Shown: positions 1-7,469, counted from the first letter of the stretch. The stretch: 11,947 bases of DNA from a bacterium (GCA_021807065.1 JAKAPO010000041.1:1-11947); one strand, 5' to 3'. Numbers and translations: made by a program. The notes: generated by a model from the letters alone, not told the origin.

Positions 1-1
1 C

Positions 2-115
2 GTCGAGGTCCCGATTCACATCAACGCACGCTCGCACGGGGAGAGCCGTAAGGGCACGAATTTTCGGTATGGGCTTTTCTTCGTGAAGAGCGTGGTTAAG
101 GCGTGGTGGCGATGA
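2..115 (+). CDS. Family 2 glycosyltransferase, C-terminal end (partial)
   Basis: The frame is open from the left edge and ends at TGA 113-115, giving 37 residues. The peptide carries the tail typical of membrane-linked GT2 enzymes: a beta strand (VEVPI), then an Arg, a Gly-Glu-Ser triplet (HGESRKG, roughly residues 12-18) and an amphipathic segment ending in aromatic residues (FRYGLFFVKSVVKAWW). In the family this R-x-x-GES region follows the catalytic GT-A domain, which lies outside the window, so the sugar donor cannot be predicted. The stop codon overlaps the ATG of the deacetylase gene (ATGA at 112-115), so the two are probably translated together. It is too short to be named more precisely. 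Confidence 0.72.
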   Translation, partial: VEVPIHINARSHGESRKGTNFRYGLFFVKSVVKAWWR

Positions 116-957
116 GCGAGCGAATCGCCTGCATGTCCATGGACATCGAACCGGATTTGCGCGATCCCTCGCGGCAGATCCGATTGCTGGATGACGACGC
201 ACGAATGCAGGCGCTGGTGGATGTACTGACTGCCGAGCGCGTGCCTCTGACGTCGTTTACCGTCATGGTGCACGCGAGGCGGCACGCGGATCGCCTTGCG
301 GCCCTTGCGGCGCGGGTGACCATGGAATACGCCGTGCATTCCTTCAGCCACGACACGGCTCAGCCCGCATCGGAGACCGAAGTTCGCTCGGCGAAGGAAG
401 CGTACCAGGATCTGTGGGGTGCTCCGCCGCTCGGATACCGTTCGCCGAACTGCCTTATCGACGAGCGCGGCGTCGACACCCTCGTGCGGCACGGTTTCCT
501 GTACGACAGCAGCATCGTTCCCTCGGTGCGCGCTGATGGGTACGCATACAATAATCTGCGTTTCGGCCGGGACCCGTTTCTGTTTGCTGGTCCGAGCGGG
601 TCCATACTCGAGCTGCCCGTTGCTTGCCTGGGTGGCATCCGCCTGCCGCTTATTTTCAGCTACGTAAAGCTGCTGGGCCTACAGACATACCAAGCCGCTC
701 TTTCGGTGTTTCCGTTGCCCGACATTGTGGTAACGTATCTGCATCCGTATGATCTCTACGTGGAGGAGGTGGTGAACCACGTTACCGGGTGGAAGCGCCT
801 TGCTCACAGGAGAAACAGCCGCAATGCGCTCGTCTTGCTATCTCAACTCATCCGCACGCTGAAGGGGCGTGGCTACCGCTTTGCTCTGATGCGCGATGTG
901 GCCGGGTTGATGCGGGACCGCAAGCTTCGCACTGTCCCCCTGGCGCCAACCGGATGA
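112..957 (+). CDS. NodB-type polysaccharide deacetylase family protein
   Basis: Predicted carbohydrate esterase (CE4/NodB fold), 281 residues, likely removing N-acetyl or similar groups from a glycan or lipid-linked precursor. Visible motifs in order are SMDIEPD (9-15, the metal-binding Asp region), HSFSH (76-80, the two metal-binding histidines), GYRSPN (108-113, catalytic Arg/Pro motif), YDSSIVP (131-137) and LHPYDL (210-215, the late catalytic His). No signal peptide is apparent, so it probably acts in the cytoplasm, as many deacetylases in glycan clusters do. The ATG at 112 is chosen because it overlaps the preceding stop as ATGA and has AAGG at 98-101 upstream; GTG codons at 103 and 106 are alternatives. 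The next gene, cysH, starts within its stop codon (ATGA at 954-957), suggesting an operon. The exact substrate is unknown. Confidence 0.87.
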   Translation: MSERIACMSMDIEPDLRDPSRQIRLLDDDARMQALVDVLTAERVPLTSFTVMVHARRHADRLAALAARVTMEYAVHSFSHDTAQPASETEVRSAKEAYQDLWGAPPLGYRSPNCLIDERGVDTLVRHGFLYDSSIVPSVRADGYAYNNLRFGRDPFLFAGPSGSILELPVACLGGIRLPLIFSYVKLLGLQTYQAALSVFPLPDIVVTYLHPYDLYVEEVVNHVTGWKRLAHRRNSRNALVLLSQLIRTLKGRGYRFALMRDVAGLMRDRKLRTVPLAPTG

Positions 958-1715
958 AGGCAGACCTCGCAGGGTTGCCGGACAAGAGTACGATCGGGCC
1001 ACTCGCGCTCGAGTTCGAGAACTGGGCACCCGAGGATATCCTCGCGTGGGTTGTGCGCGTCTATGGGCATCGCGCCGTGCTCGCGTGTTCGTTTGGCGGA
1101 CCCTCCGGCGTCGTCACTCTAGACATGGCGATGAGAATCGACTCGTCCCTCCCGGTGTACTATCTGGACACCGCTTTGCTATTTCCCGAAACGTACGAGC
1201 TCGTTCGATGGATGGGCGCGAGATACAAAATCAAGCCGATTCGCGTTCACCCCCGACTCTCGGTTGCGGAGCAGGCTGCCATCTATGGCCCCGAGCTGTG
1301 GAAGCGCAACCCGGACATCTGCTGCGCGATGCGTAAGGTGGAGCCGCAATTGGCCTTTCTCGGTACCTTTGAAGCTTGGATTAGCGGCATACGCCGCGAC
1401 CAGAGCAGGACGCGCGCATATGTGCCTGTTATTGAATGGGATACCAAGTTTGACATCGCCAAGGTGAATCCGCTCGCTACCTGGAGCGAGCGGATGGTCT
1501 GGACATACATACGTGCGCATGAGCTGCCTTACAATGCGCTTCACGACCGCGGGTTCCCGAGCATCGGCTGTCGTCCGTGTACCCGTCCGGTTGCGGAGGG
1601 TGAGGATCTTCGCGCCGGCCGCTGGCCCGGATTTTCAAAGATCGAGTGCGGGCTTCACGTGTCGCACGATAGCGGTGACAAAACGAGACTGACGGAGGAT
1701 TCGAGTCCCGTCTAG
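954..1715 (+). CDS. cysH: Adenylylsulfate (APS/PAPS) reductase, Fe-S type
   Basis: Reduces activated sulfate (APS, possibly PAPS) to sulfite with thioredoxin as donor. It has 253 residues, a normal length. Family landmarks are all present: the nucleotide-binding SFGG loop (46-49), LDTALLFPET (71-80), the first cysteine pair in ICCAMRKVEP (C123, C124), SGIRRDQSRTRA (144-155), the second pair in SIGCRPCTRP (C206, C209), and the catalytic C-terminal ECGLH (C232). The two cysteine pairs are those that ligate a [4Fe-4S] cluster in APS reductases and are lacking in enterobacterial PAPS reductases. About 17 residues extend beyond ECGLH. The start at 954 overlaps the deacetylase stop as ATGA; no strong ribosome binding site is seen, so translation is probably coupled. 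It is unusual inside a glycan operon; the sulfite would serve the UDP-sulfoquinovose synthase at 8309-9481. Confidence 0.93.
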   Translation: MKADLAGLPDKSTIGPLALEFENWAPEDILAWVVRVYGHRAVLACSFGGPSGVVTLDMAMRIDSSLPVYYLDTALLFPETYELVRWMGARYKIKPIRVHPRLSVAEQAAIYGPELWKRNPDICCAMRKVEPQLAFLGTFEAWISGIRRDQSRTRAYVPVIEWDTKFDIAKVNPLATWSERMVWTYIRAHELPYNALHDRGFPSIGCRPCTRPVAEGEDLRAGRWPGFSKIECGLHVSHDSGDKTRLTEDSSPV

Positions 1716-2743
1716 ACGCGCTCGTTTCTACGGAGTAGCGCGCGGATCTCGTCACAATTCATTGCCGAGCTCGTTGACGAGTTGTACGGTTTTTCGATTG
1801 GCTTCCCTTCTCGTGCCCAGTCCTCGAAGCGATCCTCGCCGTTGACCTGCAGAGCTGGTTTGACGATGAGGTATTTATCCCAATCGAAGGTGCGACGCAC
1901 CTCTTCCTCGTTGGTGAGTTCCTCGTACAGCTTCTCTCCCGGCTTGCTTCCGATTATCCTGATTTCGACCATGCGCGGCTCAAAACCGAAAGCGGGCGCG
2001 CGCTCCGCGATCATTACGTGGGCGAGGTCTTCGATGCGCAACACGTCCATCTTCGTTACGATAACCTCGCCGCCGCGCGCGAGGAAAGCCGCCTCCATGA
2101 CGAGAGCGGACGCCTGTTTAACGGACATCACAAACCGCGTCATTCTCGGATCGGTCAGCGTCACGGGGCCTCCGACGGCAATTTGGCTCTCGAAGAGCGG
2201 GATCACGGAGCCGCGCGATCCCATGATGTTGCCGAACCGGATCGATGCAAAGATTGGCTTACCGTTGTGCGTCTGTGTGCTTGCCGCTGAAACGAGGCGC
2301 TCGGCCATGAGTTTGGACGTTCCCATAACGCTGGTCGGATTGACCGCCTTGTCGGAAGACGTGAAAATCACGCGCTCGACTTCGTTGTCGAGCGCCGCCG
2401 ATATGACGTTTTGCGTTCCGAGGATGTTGGTCATGATCGCTTCGTGCGGCGACCGCTCGCACATGTCGACGTGCTTGTACGCCGCAGCATGCAGGACCAC
2501 GTCAATCCCGCGCATTCGGCGGCTCACCTGCTCGGCTACGCGCACGTCGCAAAGGAAGAGTTGCACACGCGGATCCGAGCGCATCGCCTCTCGGGTAAAA
2601 AAGAGCTCGGTCTCGTTAGTGTCTACGCCCACGATTCCTGCTAGGTCGAACTCACGGAGCCGCTCGAGCAGCTCGCGACCGACAGTTCCGCAAACGCCCG
2701 TGAGAAAAACCCGCCTGCCCGCCCATTGTCTAGCGCTCTCCAT
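1712..2743 (-). CDS. CapD/PseB-type nucleotide-sugar 4,6-dehydratase (SDR)
   Basis: Soluble NAD(P)-dependent extended SDR enzyme of 343 residues, predicted to act on UDP-GlcNAc or a similar nucleotide sugar. It shows the Rossmann motif TGVCGTVG (15-22), HAAAYKHVDMCE (85-96), the catalytic region TSSDKAVNPTSVMGTSK (128-144) and the substrate-binding region FGNIMGSRGSVIPLF (170-184). The usual YxxxK is MxxxK here (M140, K144), as in the WbpM/PglF/CapD group, where an Asp-Lys pair (D131, K132) supports catalysis; PseB-type inverting enzymes keep the Tyr. This favours a retaining 4,6-dehydratase, without certainty. No N-terminal membrane domain is present, unlike WbpM. AGAAAGG lies nine bases upstream of the ATG. 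Its TAG stop overlaps the stop of cysH on the other strand. Confidence 0.9.
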   Translation of the reverse strand: MESARQWAGRRVFLTGVCGTVGRELLERLREFDLAGIVGVDTNETELFFTREAMRSDPRVQLFLCDVRVAEQVSRRMRGIDVVLHAAAYKHVDMCERSPHEAIMTNILGTQNVISAALDNEVERVIFTSSDKAVNPTSVMGTSKLMAERLVSAASTQTHNGKPIFASIRFGNIMGSRGSVIPLFESQIAVGGPVTLTDPRMTRFVMSVKQASALVMEAAFLARGGEVIVTKMDVLRIEDLAHVMIAERAPAFGFEPRMVEIRIIGSKPGEKLYEELTNEEEVRRTFDWDKYLIVKPALQVNGEDRFEDWAREGKPIEKPYNSSTSSAMNCDEIRALLRRNERV

Positions 2744-2944
2744 CGAAGCACGCCTTTCTGTGTGCTCAAGAGCCGACCTGCAGGCGTCGCGGTATGGCTC
2801 GCCCCCGCACGCATCTCGCTAACAGCCGTTGGGCGAACAGGTAAACAAGGAATCGCGCCCGAGATCGAAGTAGGTGCCCGGGGACAGACAGCACCGCGAG
2901 GGTTCCGATAACATCGCAGCACGATAGCAGGCGGACGGAGCAGC
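2744..2944. other. Divergent intergenic region between the dehydratase and GT-C genes
   Basis: About 200 bases separate two divergently transcribed genes, so promoters for both should lie here. A weak minus-strand candidate (TTGTTT near 2848-2853, then TGTTAG 18 bases on) matches the sigma70 consensus poorly, and no good plus-strand pair was found. No convincing palindrome or riboswitch-like structure was noticed. Confidence 0.4.
2753..2759 (-). promoter_or_regulatory. Ribosome binding site of the SDR dehydratase gene
   Basis: AGAAAGG on the minus strand, nine bases before the ATG at 2743. It supports this start over later in-frame methionines. Confidence 0.6.
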
Positions 2945-5074
2945 ATGGAAGAGATCTTCGATCAGCGAGCCGCGGCGGCATCATCCGTGTCGCGGGAGGC
3001 GATCGTTTCCGGCGCAATGATGGTGTGGGCGGCAATCATTGCCGTTGCCACGTACAATTTCAGAGACGCGCGCGCCGTCGCGGAGTTCTCACGCGACGCC
3101 CAATTCATTATTCCTTTACTGAGCCGGCTGCCAAGCAACATCGGATATCTGTTTCCGGTGCTGCTGTTCCTATCTAGCTGCTTCGGCCCTGGAGATATGC
3201 TGCTAGGACTGTTCCGCGTCTCCCTCCGGACGCGGGTCAGCCGGCTTGCCTTCGCCGTTTGCCTCGGGCTCGCAGCCTGGACGATCGCAATCGTGATCGT
3301 CGGCATGGCGGGATTCTTGACCAAACCGCCGCTCTATGCGATCCTCGCCGCGGCACTGCTCCTGACGGTGTGGCGAGCACGCGTGTTCCTTGCGAACGAG
3401 GCGGAGGGCGAGGCTTCCAGGTCCTCACCCCTCCCGTGGCAGCGGATCGTCGCTGCGGCGATGGCCGCCTTGCTCGTTTTCGATCTGTATCTCGCCCTGG
3501 TCGGCGCGCTCGGACCCGAAGTGCAATTCGACGCACGCTACTATCACCTTGCCGAGGCGATCCGGTACGTGGAACACGGCCGATTGTTCGACCTCGTCGG
3601 CGACACACATAGCGACACGCTGGGCCTTTACCAATACCAGGAGACTTTGTACGCGGGTGTCATCGCCATGTTCGGACTGCCTGCGGCAAAAGTCCTGAGC
3701 TGGTCCAATCTGCTTTTGTCGATAGCTGCCACGTTTGCCTTCGCCGTAGAATTCTTCCGCCGCCGAATAATCGGGCTGTTCGCCAGCCTTCTCTTCGTAA
3801 GCACGCCAATCGTGACGTGGTCGTCTTCCACGGCGTCGAATGACCTATCTCAAGTCCCGTTTACGGTGCTTGCCGTCTTTTCATTCCTGCGCTGGAAGCA
3901 TGACCGCGCCGCTGGTTGGCTGGCACTAGGCGGGGCACTCTGCGGATATGCCTGGGGGGTCAAGCCGTTCGGCGCATTCTCGGTCGCGATTATCGCGCTC
4001 TTCGTCTTTGCGATCGTGGTGAGCGAGTCGCTGCTACGCGATCCGCGGCGCACTTTCCGCCTCCGGGATTTGGCCCGAGTTTCGGCGGCGCTCGCGCCGT
4101 TTCTCCTCGGGTCGGTCCTCGCCGCACTTCCGAGCATCATCCGCACAACCATGATGACCTGGAACCCGCTCTTCCCGCTCGCGACCTCGATCTTCCACAC
4201 GCGGTACTGGTCCGCGATGGCCTCAGCGGTTTGGTCGGCAGGCTATCAGCCGCGCACCCTCACGGATCTGATTCGCCTGCCGTGGGCGGTGACGATAGAC
4301 AGCGATCGCTATCGGCAAATCATCGGGCCGATTTTTCTCTTTGCCTTTCCGTTCGTGCTTCTGGCGACGTTCTGGCGGTCGACCCTACCAGTGCTGCGTC
4401 AAGTCGTCCTGTTCGCCTTCCTCTGGCTCGTGCTGTGGTACTCCTTTGGAACCGTATCCGTCCGATACGCCGAGCCGTTGTACCCGCTGCTTACCATCCT
4501 GATAGCCTTCCTAGCGTTCCCTGTAACGCGCGGACGGGAAGGCTCAGTTCTGCAAAGCGGCGCTCGTACATTGTTCCTCGGCACCCTCTTGCTTGGTACC
4601 TGCATGAACACGCAGATTCTGGTCCCGTTTCAGAGGCATGCGCTGCATCCAGGCAATATGGGATTGGAGTTCATCCCCTGGCGCGTTCTGTATGCAGGTG
4701 ATTCGGCGAGCAGCGTAACGACCTTCTATGATCCCATACTTGGATATGTTAACAGCCACCTCGATCCAACCAAGGACAAGATCTACGACGGCTCGGATGG
4801 GTTTCAGTTTAATTCCTACAGCGACATCGACCTCTTTGACGGCTCAAACTACGAGGCGCCGGCTAGTTGGAACCTACTCTCGCCGAACGCCTTGCACGAG
4901 CTGCGTAAGAATCACATCGACTACGTAATGGTCTTCGCGAGAGATATTCCTCCGCTGTCCAAGGCTCCGCTGTTTGCGCATCTTCGCCTCGTCCACCAAG
5001 TGCCCGTCTCGCCGATTTACGCCAGAAATACCGGGGCCGCCGGGTACGCCGAGGCTCTCTACAAGGTCAAGTAG
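2945..5074 (+). CDS. GT-C-like multi-spanning membrane protein (putative glycosyltransferase)
   Basis: A 709-residue integral membrane protein with roughly a dozen hydrophobic segments (clear ones near residues 20-38, 65-80, 103-122, 129-145, 168-188) and a soluble C-terminal part from about residue 540. After the early segments comes FDARYYHLAEAIRYVEHGRL (195-214). An acidic residue in the first large loop followed by YHL and an aromatic/Gly stretch is typical of GT-C lipid-phosphosugar-dependent transferases related to the GT39/ArnT group. It therefore probably moves a sugar from a polyprenyl-phosphate carrier onto a glycan or protein on the outer face of the inner membrane; the substrate cannot be read. 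GGAG sits four bases before the ATG at 2945, a rather short spacing. It is transcribed apart from the neighbouring genes and faces the winged-helix gene at its 3' end. A polymerase or other GT-C role is possible. Confidence 0.75.
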   Translation: MEEIFDQRAAAASSVSREAIVSGAMMVWAAIIAVATYNFRDARAVAEFSRDAQFIIPLLSRLPSNIGYLFPVLLFLSSCFGPGDMLLGLFRVSLRTRVSRLAFAVCLGLAAWTIAIVIVGMAGFLTKPPLYAILAAALLLTVWRARVFLANEAEGEASRSSPLPWQRIVAAAMAALLVFDLYLALVGALGPEVQFDARYYHLAEAIRYVEHGRLFDLVGDTHSDTLGLYQYQETLYAGVIAMFGLPAAKVLSWSNLLLSIAATFAFAVEFFRRRIIGLFASLLFVSTPIVTWSSSTASNDLSQVPFTVLAVFSFLRWKHDRAAGWLALGGALCGYAWGVKPFGAFSVAIIALFVFAIVVSESLLRDPRRTFRLRDLARVSAALAPFLLGSVLAALPSIIRTTMMTWNPLFPLATSIFHTRYWSAMASAVWSAGYQPRTLTDLIRLPWAVTIDSDRYRQIIGPIFLFAFPFVLLATFWRSTLPVLRQVVLFAFLWLVLWYSFGTVSVRYAEPLYPLLTILIAFLAFPVTRGREGSVLQSGARTLFLGTLLLGTCMNTQILVPFQRHALHPGNMGLEFIPWRVLYAGDSASSVTTFYDPILGYVNSHLDPTKDKIYDGSDGFQFNSYSDIDLFDGSNYEAPASWNLLSPNALHELRKNHIDYVMVFARDIPPLSKAPLFAHLRLVHQVPVSPIYARNTGAAGYAEALYKVK

Positions 5075-5104
5075 CACGGCACACGAGCGCGCTAGCAGGG
5101 CGGG

Positions 5105-5647
5105 CTAAGACGTTCCCGAGCTAGGCCGCTCATCAAAAAACCAAAGAACCCAGGCGGCGGCGCGTTCGCGCCAAGGACGTGCGCCCCGCGCCTCGAGCAT
5201 CCGCGCTGTGGCTTGACGCTGCTCGGAGGACGGCGATTGCGGACAGACGGGGGATCCCTGGGACTTTAACGGGGCTTCCATCGATCGGGACCGTGCAGTG
5301 CGCGATCGCAGATTGGGCCGCGCAGCCCGGGGGGGCGGCGACTCCACGATTTCTAGCAGCGAACGCGTAAGCCCCTGCGGCAGGTGTGATTCGGCAAATT
5401 GCGCGTCGCGTGCTTCGACGACCGCCTCGTAGACATCCACTCCTTCACCAGAAATGCGTATTTCGTCGAGTGTGCCGCTTAGGGCCAGGCCTTTCGCGCT
5501 CAGGTAACGCAGCGCCTCGACGGTGGCTTCTTCCGAGGCTCCCGTTCGCTCACAAAGTTCCGACAGAGAGAGAGCCCAAGAACCGCGGTCGAATGCGGCA
5601 TACAGCTCGGATAGTGTCAGCGCTCTGACCCATTGTTTTAAATTCAG
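5105..5647 (-). CDS. Unrecognised protein with winged-helix-like region, non-standard start
   Basis: The minus-strand frame is open from 5725 down to TAG 5105-5107 but holds no ATG, and its only GTG (5438-5440) would cut off the conserved-looking part. A CTG at 5645-5647, with GGAAG five bases upstream, is the best available start and would give 180 residues. Residues 26-56 read as helix-turn-helix plus a wing (LSLSELCERTGASEEATVEA, then LRYLSAKGLALSG), followed by RISGEGVDVYEAV, much like small MarR/ArsR-type regulators. From about residue 104 the sequence becomes rich in Pro, Ser and Arg and looks less like folded protein; the change coincides with a run of seven C (coding strand) at 5329-5335, where a frameshift is possible. 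It may be a local regulator or a decaying gene. It is convergent with the GT-C gene, 30 bases away. Confidence 0.42.
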   Translation of the reverse strand: MNLKQWVRALTLSELYAAFDRGSWALSLSELCERTGASEEATVEALRYLSAKGLALSGTLDEIRISGEGVDVYEAVVEARDAQFAESHLPQGLTRSLLEIVESPPPRAARPNLRSRTARSRSMEAPLKSQGSPVCPQSPSSEQRQATARMLEARGARPWRERAAAWVLWFFDERPSSGTS

Positions 5648-5725
5648 CCGTGCTTCCGTGTCGGTTCCTCTTTTTGAGACGATGTCCTCACGGTCATCGC
5701 CGATCGTCCGGCGGTCGAGAACTGC

Positions 5726-6058
5726 TCACTCACCGTAGCGGCGTTCTCTCCAAGTTTGCGCTCTTCAGCCTCAGCGGGCGCTCGGCGACACCTATCCTGG
5801 CAGCTACGGAGCGGGTGGCAGTATCGGGCACGGCTTTCGGATGGGGGGTGCTCCCTCCTCCCGTCTTGCGTCTTCTTTTGGAGTAGCAGCAGTCGCGCTG
5901 TGAGCAGTGTAGACGGCGGCCAAAAGGGGCGTAAATTCGGCGGCAAGCGCAGCGGAAGCGACCGTTTATCGCTTTGCTCGGCATGAATGCGGTAACGCAG
6001 CTTGAGGTCGCGCAGCACCAGCTCCTATAACAGCCAGTGGTAACGAAGGAGCCTAAAC
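5726..6058. other. About 330 bases with no supported gene
   Basis: Open frames here (for example the minus-strand frame 5644-6018, with AGGAG three bases before a GTG) encode Arg-rich, low-complexity peptides without recognisable motifs, so I do not call them genes. The promoters for the minus-strand winged-helix gene may lie here. The right end holds a good plus-strand promoter-like sequence, listed separately. No tRNA, insertion-sequence end or terminator was recognised. Confidence 0.45.
6002..6031 (+). promoter_or_regulatory. Putative sigma70-like promoter facing the methyltransferase 3' end
   Basis: TTGAGG (6002-6007) and TATAAC (6026-6031) are separated by 18 bases, with four of six and five of six matches to the sigma70 hexamers. 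Transcription would run rightwards, antisense to the 3' end of the minus-strand methyltransferase gene. The only open frame it would serve is the 19-codon one at 6059-6118. It could be a chance match. Confidence 0.35.
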
Positions 6059-6118
6059 GTGCCCGTCACGACCACGGCGCGGTCATCGGATCGGGAGCCT
6101 TCCCGGGTACGACGTTAG
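6059..6118 (+). CDS. Possible 19-residue small protein or leader peptide
   Basis: GTG at 6059 follows a strong Shine-Dalgarno sequence, AAGGAG (6046-6051), at a seven-base spacing, and the promoter-like pair at 6002-6031 lies just upstream. The frame runs to TAG 6116-6118 and encodes a basic, hydrophilic peptide (MPVTTTARSSDREPSRVRR) with no known motif. It overlaps the end of the minus-strand methyltransferase gene (stop at 6066-6068) on the opposite strand. It is called only because promoter, ribosome binding site and start line up; the peptide may have no function. Confidence 0.22.
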   Translation: MPVTTTARSSDREPSRVRR

Positions 6119-6893
6119 CCGCGCGGGCGCGCAGGACGTACGGCTTACCAGGCTCCACCGTCACGTCCTCCACGTCAACGAATCCCACTGCACGCACGAG
6201 ATTGCGCGCGCACTCCGGCGTGGGTACCCAGAAGACGGTTGGGTCGTGCTGCCGATCCTCCGGCGGCCCGCTCTCGATCCCGAACGGATGGAACTGCGCG
6301 ACCGAACGATCGCGAAGGGCGGCATCGTCGGCGACGAGCGTCTGGAGCAACAGTGTCCCCGAGCAGATCGACGCAACCTTCTCCAATGCGTACCATGGAT
6401 GCTTGACGTGATAGAGCACGCCGAAGAACATGACGAGATCGAACGTCCCGAACGTCCGCGGCGACAGGTCGTAGACGTTGCAGAGAAATCCGTGGGCCTT
6501 CGACCCAAGCGCCATCCGCACGAGATTGAAGCGCTCGATCGAGTCGTCGAAGGAGTCGATGGCAACGACCTGCGCCGCCCCGCGGCGCTCGGCTTCAAAC
6601 GAGAAAAATCCCTCGGCGCAACCGACGTCGAGCACGCGCATGCCGTCCATGCGCTCGGGCAGACCGTAATACGGAAGTTTTTCGTGCTCCACGTCGGACC
6701 AGCCCGGCGTGTAGAAGTCGTCCCAGAGCCGAATCTTGTGAAAGAAGTACGGATGCGCGGCGATCCGCTGCTCGATGAACGTGCGCAGCGTTTCAGGGAT
6801 CTCTGTGCGCCGGGTAAACCGGCAAGAGGATATGAAGCGCACGAGCGGATAACAGGAGCCATCGGACCAGAGGATGGTGCCGGCCTCCTGCAC
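6066..6893 (-). CDS. CmoB-like class I SAM-dependent methyltransferase
   Basis: Predicted S-adenosylmethionine-dependent transferase of the CmoB-like (DUF1698-related) group, 275 residues if begun at GTG 6893. HKIRLWDDFYTPGWSD (52-67) matches the segment that precedes the SAM domain in this group. SAM motif I is VLDVGCAEGFFSFEAERRGA (87-106), the acidic motif II AIDSFD (111-116), and FFGVLYHVKHPWYALEKV (156-173) is the strongly typical later motif. CmoB itself modifies wobble uridine of tRNA, but many relatives sit in glycan clusters and probably methylate sugars, which the context here favours. The start is uncertain: AGGAGG (6884-6889) lies within codons 2-4 of the GTG frame and the in-frame triplet eight bases after it is ATC, not a usual start. 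It follows the lipoprotein gene on the same strand after 81 bases. Confidence 0.82.
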   Translation of the reverse strand: MQEAGTILWSDGSCYPLVRFISSCRFTRRTEIPETLRTFIEQRIAAHPYFFHKIRLWDDFYTPGWSDVEHEKLPYYGLPERMDGMRVLDVGCAEGFFSFEAERRGAAQVVAIDSFDDSIERFNLVRMALGSKAHGFLCNVYDLSPRTFGTFDLVMFFGVLYHVKHPWYALEKVASICSGTLLLQTLVADDAALRDRSVAQFHPFGIESGPPEDRQHDPTVFWVPTPECARNLVRAVGFVDVEDVTVEPGKPYVLRARAANVVPGKAPDPMTAPWS

Positions 6894-6974
6894 TCCGCCG
6901 GATGACGTCTAACACCAGTAAGCAGTGCAGGAATGGGGTTCCTGTTTGACCTGGAGGCTGCGCCGACAGTCTGC

Positions 6975-7469
6975 TCATCGAGCCCGTGCATTCCGCCGGC
7001 ACGCTGCAATCCGGCCGCTCGGGAGCAAATCCGCAGCCTCGGGAATGGAGCGGGCCCTTCGCCCGTCCACTGCTACCGTATCAACGCAGACCACACCGTT
7101 GCTCACGCGATAGACTTCCGCTCCACCCGAGATCCGGTAGAGGCCGTTGGGCCAGGCGCAATACGACGGTCGTCCTGCGATGGAGCCGAGGATGCTCACG
7201 GACGAGTCTACGATAGTCACCCGTGCGAAGCCGCCGAAAGCGTTCATTTGTTGGGGATTGCGGACGACGCATCCCGTCCTGTCGGCCCCTACCTTGAATA
7301 CCGTTTGATGGTCGCGGTTCCGGTAGAAACCCGGGGCCAGGGCTTGCGCCACCGCTCTCCCCGTAGCACGTGAGCTGCCTGCCGAGTCGTTTGCGGAAAC
7401 ACAACCTACCGCCGTAAGAACCAACGGTATGGGTAGTAGCTGCACGCAGAGCACAAGCGGGCTCTTCAA
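6975..7469 (-). CDS. Putative small lipoprotein with a two-fold internal repeat
   Basis: A 164-residue protein with an N-terminal Lys, a hydrophobic stretch (LVLCVQLLPIPLVLTAV, 5-21) and Cys at 23 in a lipobox-like AVGC, so it is probably exported and lipid-anchored. The mature part has two similar segments: GFYRNRDHQTVFKV (about 47-60) and GLYRISGGAEVYRV (about 108-121), each Gly-aromatic-Tyr-Arg followed by V-F/Y-K/R-V, suggesting a duplicated beta unit. I do not recognise the family. The start is TTG at 7469, with AGGA three bases and AAGG further upstream; no ATG is available. It lies upstream of the CmoB-like gene on the same strand and is divergent from the methyltransferase at 7646. 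The last 20 residues are Arg/Ala-rich. Confidence 0.6.
   Translation of the reverse strand: MKSPLVLCVQLLPIPLVLTAVGCVSANDSAGSSRATGRAVAQALAPGFYRNRDHQTVFKVGADRTGCVVRNPQQMNAFGGFARVTIVDSSVSILGSIAGRPSYCAWPNGLYRISGGAEVYRVSNGVVCVDTVAVDGRRARSIPEAADLLPSGRIAACRRNARAR

Noticed and set aside
1782..2822. Long plus-strand open frame (346 codons) opposite the dehydratase gene
   Set aside because: It is Ser/Arg-rich, lacks motifs and lies opposite a gene with full family motifs; it is a mirror of codon bias.
3916..4701. Plus-strand open frame of 261 codons inside the GT-C gene
   Set aside because: It is a shifted frame within a long membrane-protein gene, with no independent start signal or motif.
5075..5104. 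Possible terminator between the GT-C gene and the winged-helix gene
   Set aside because: No stem of useful length and no T-run on either strand was found in the 30-base gap.
5644..6018. Minus-strand open frame with AGGAG near its GTG
   Set aside because: The peptide is Arg-rich without domain features and the spacing to the start is only three bases; it does not join sensibly to the winged-helix frame.
6246..6905. Plus-strand open frame of 219 codons opposite the CmoB-like gene
   Set aside because: The opposite strand carries complete SAM-methyltransferase motifs; this frame is charged low-complexity sequence.
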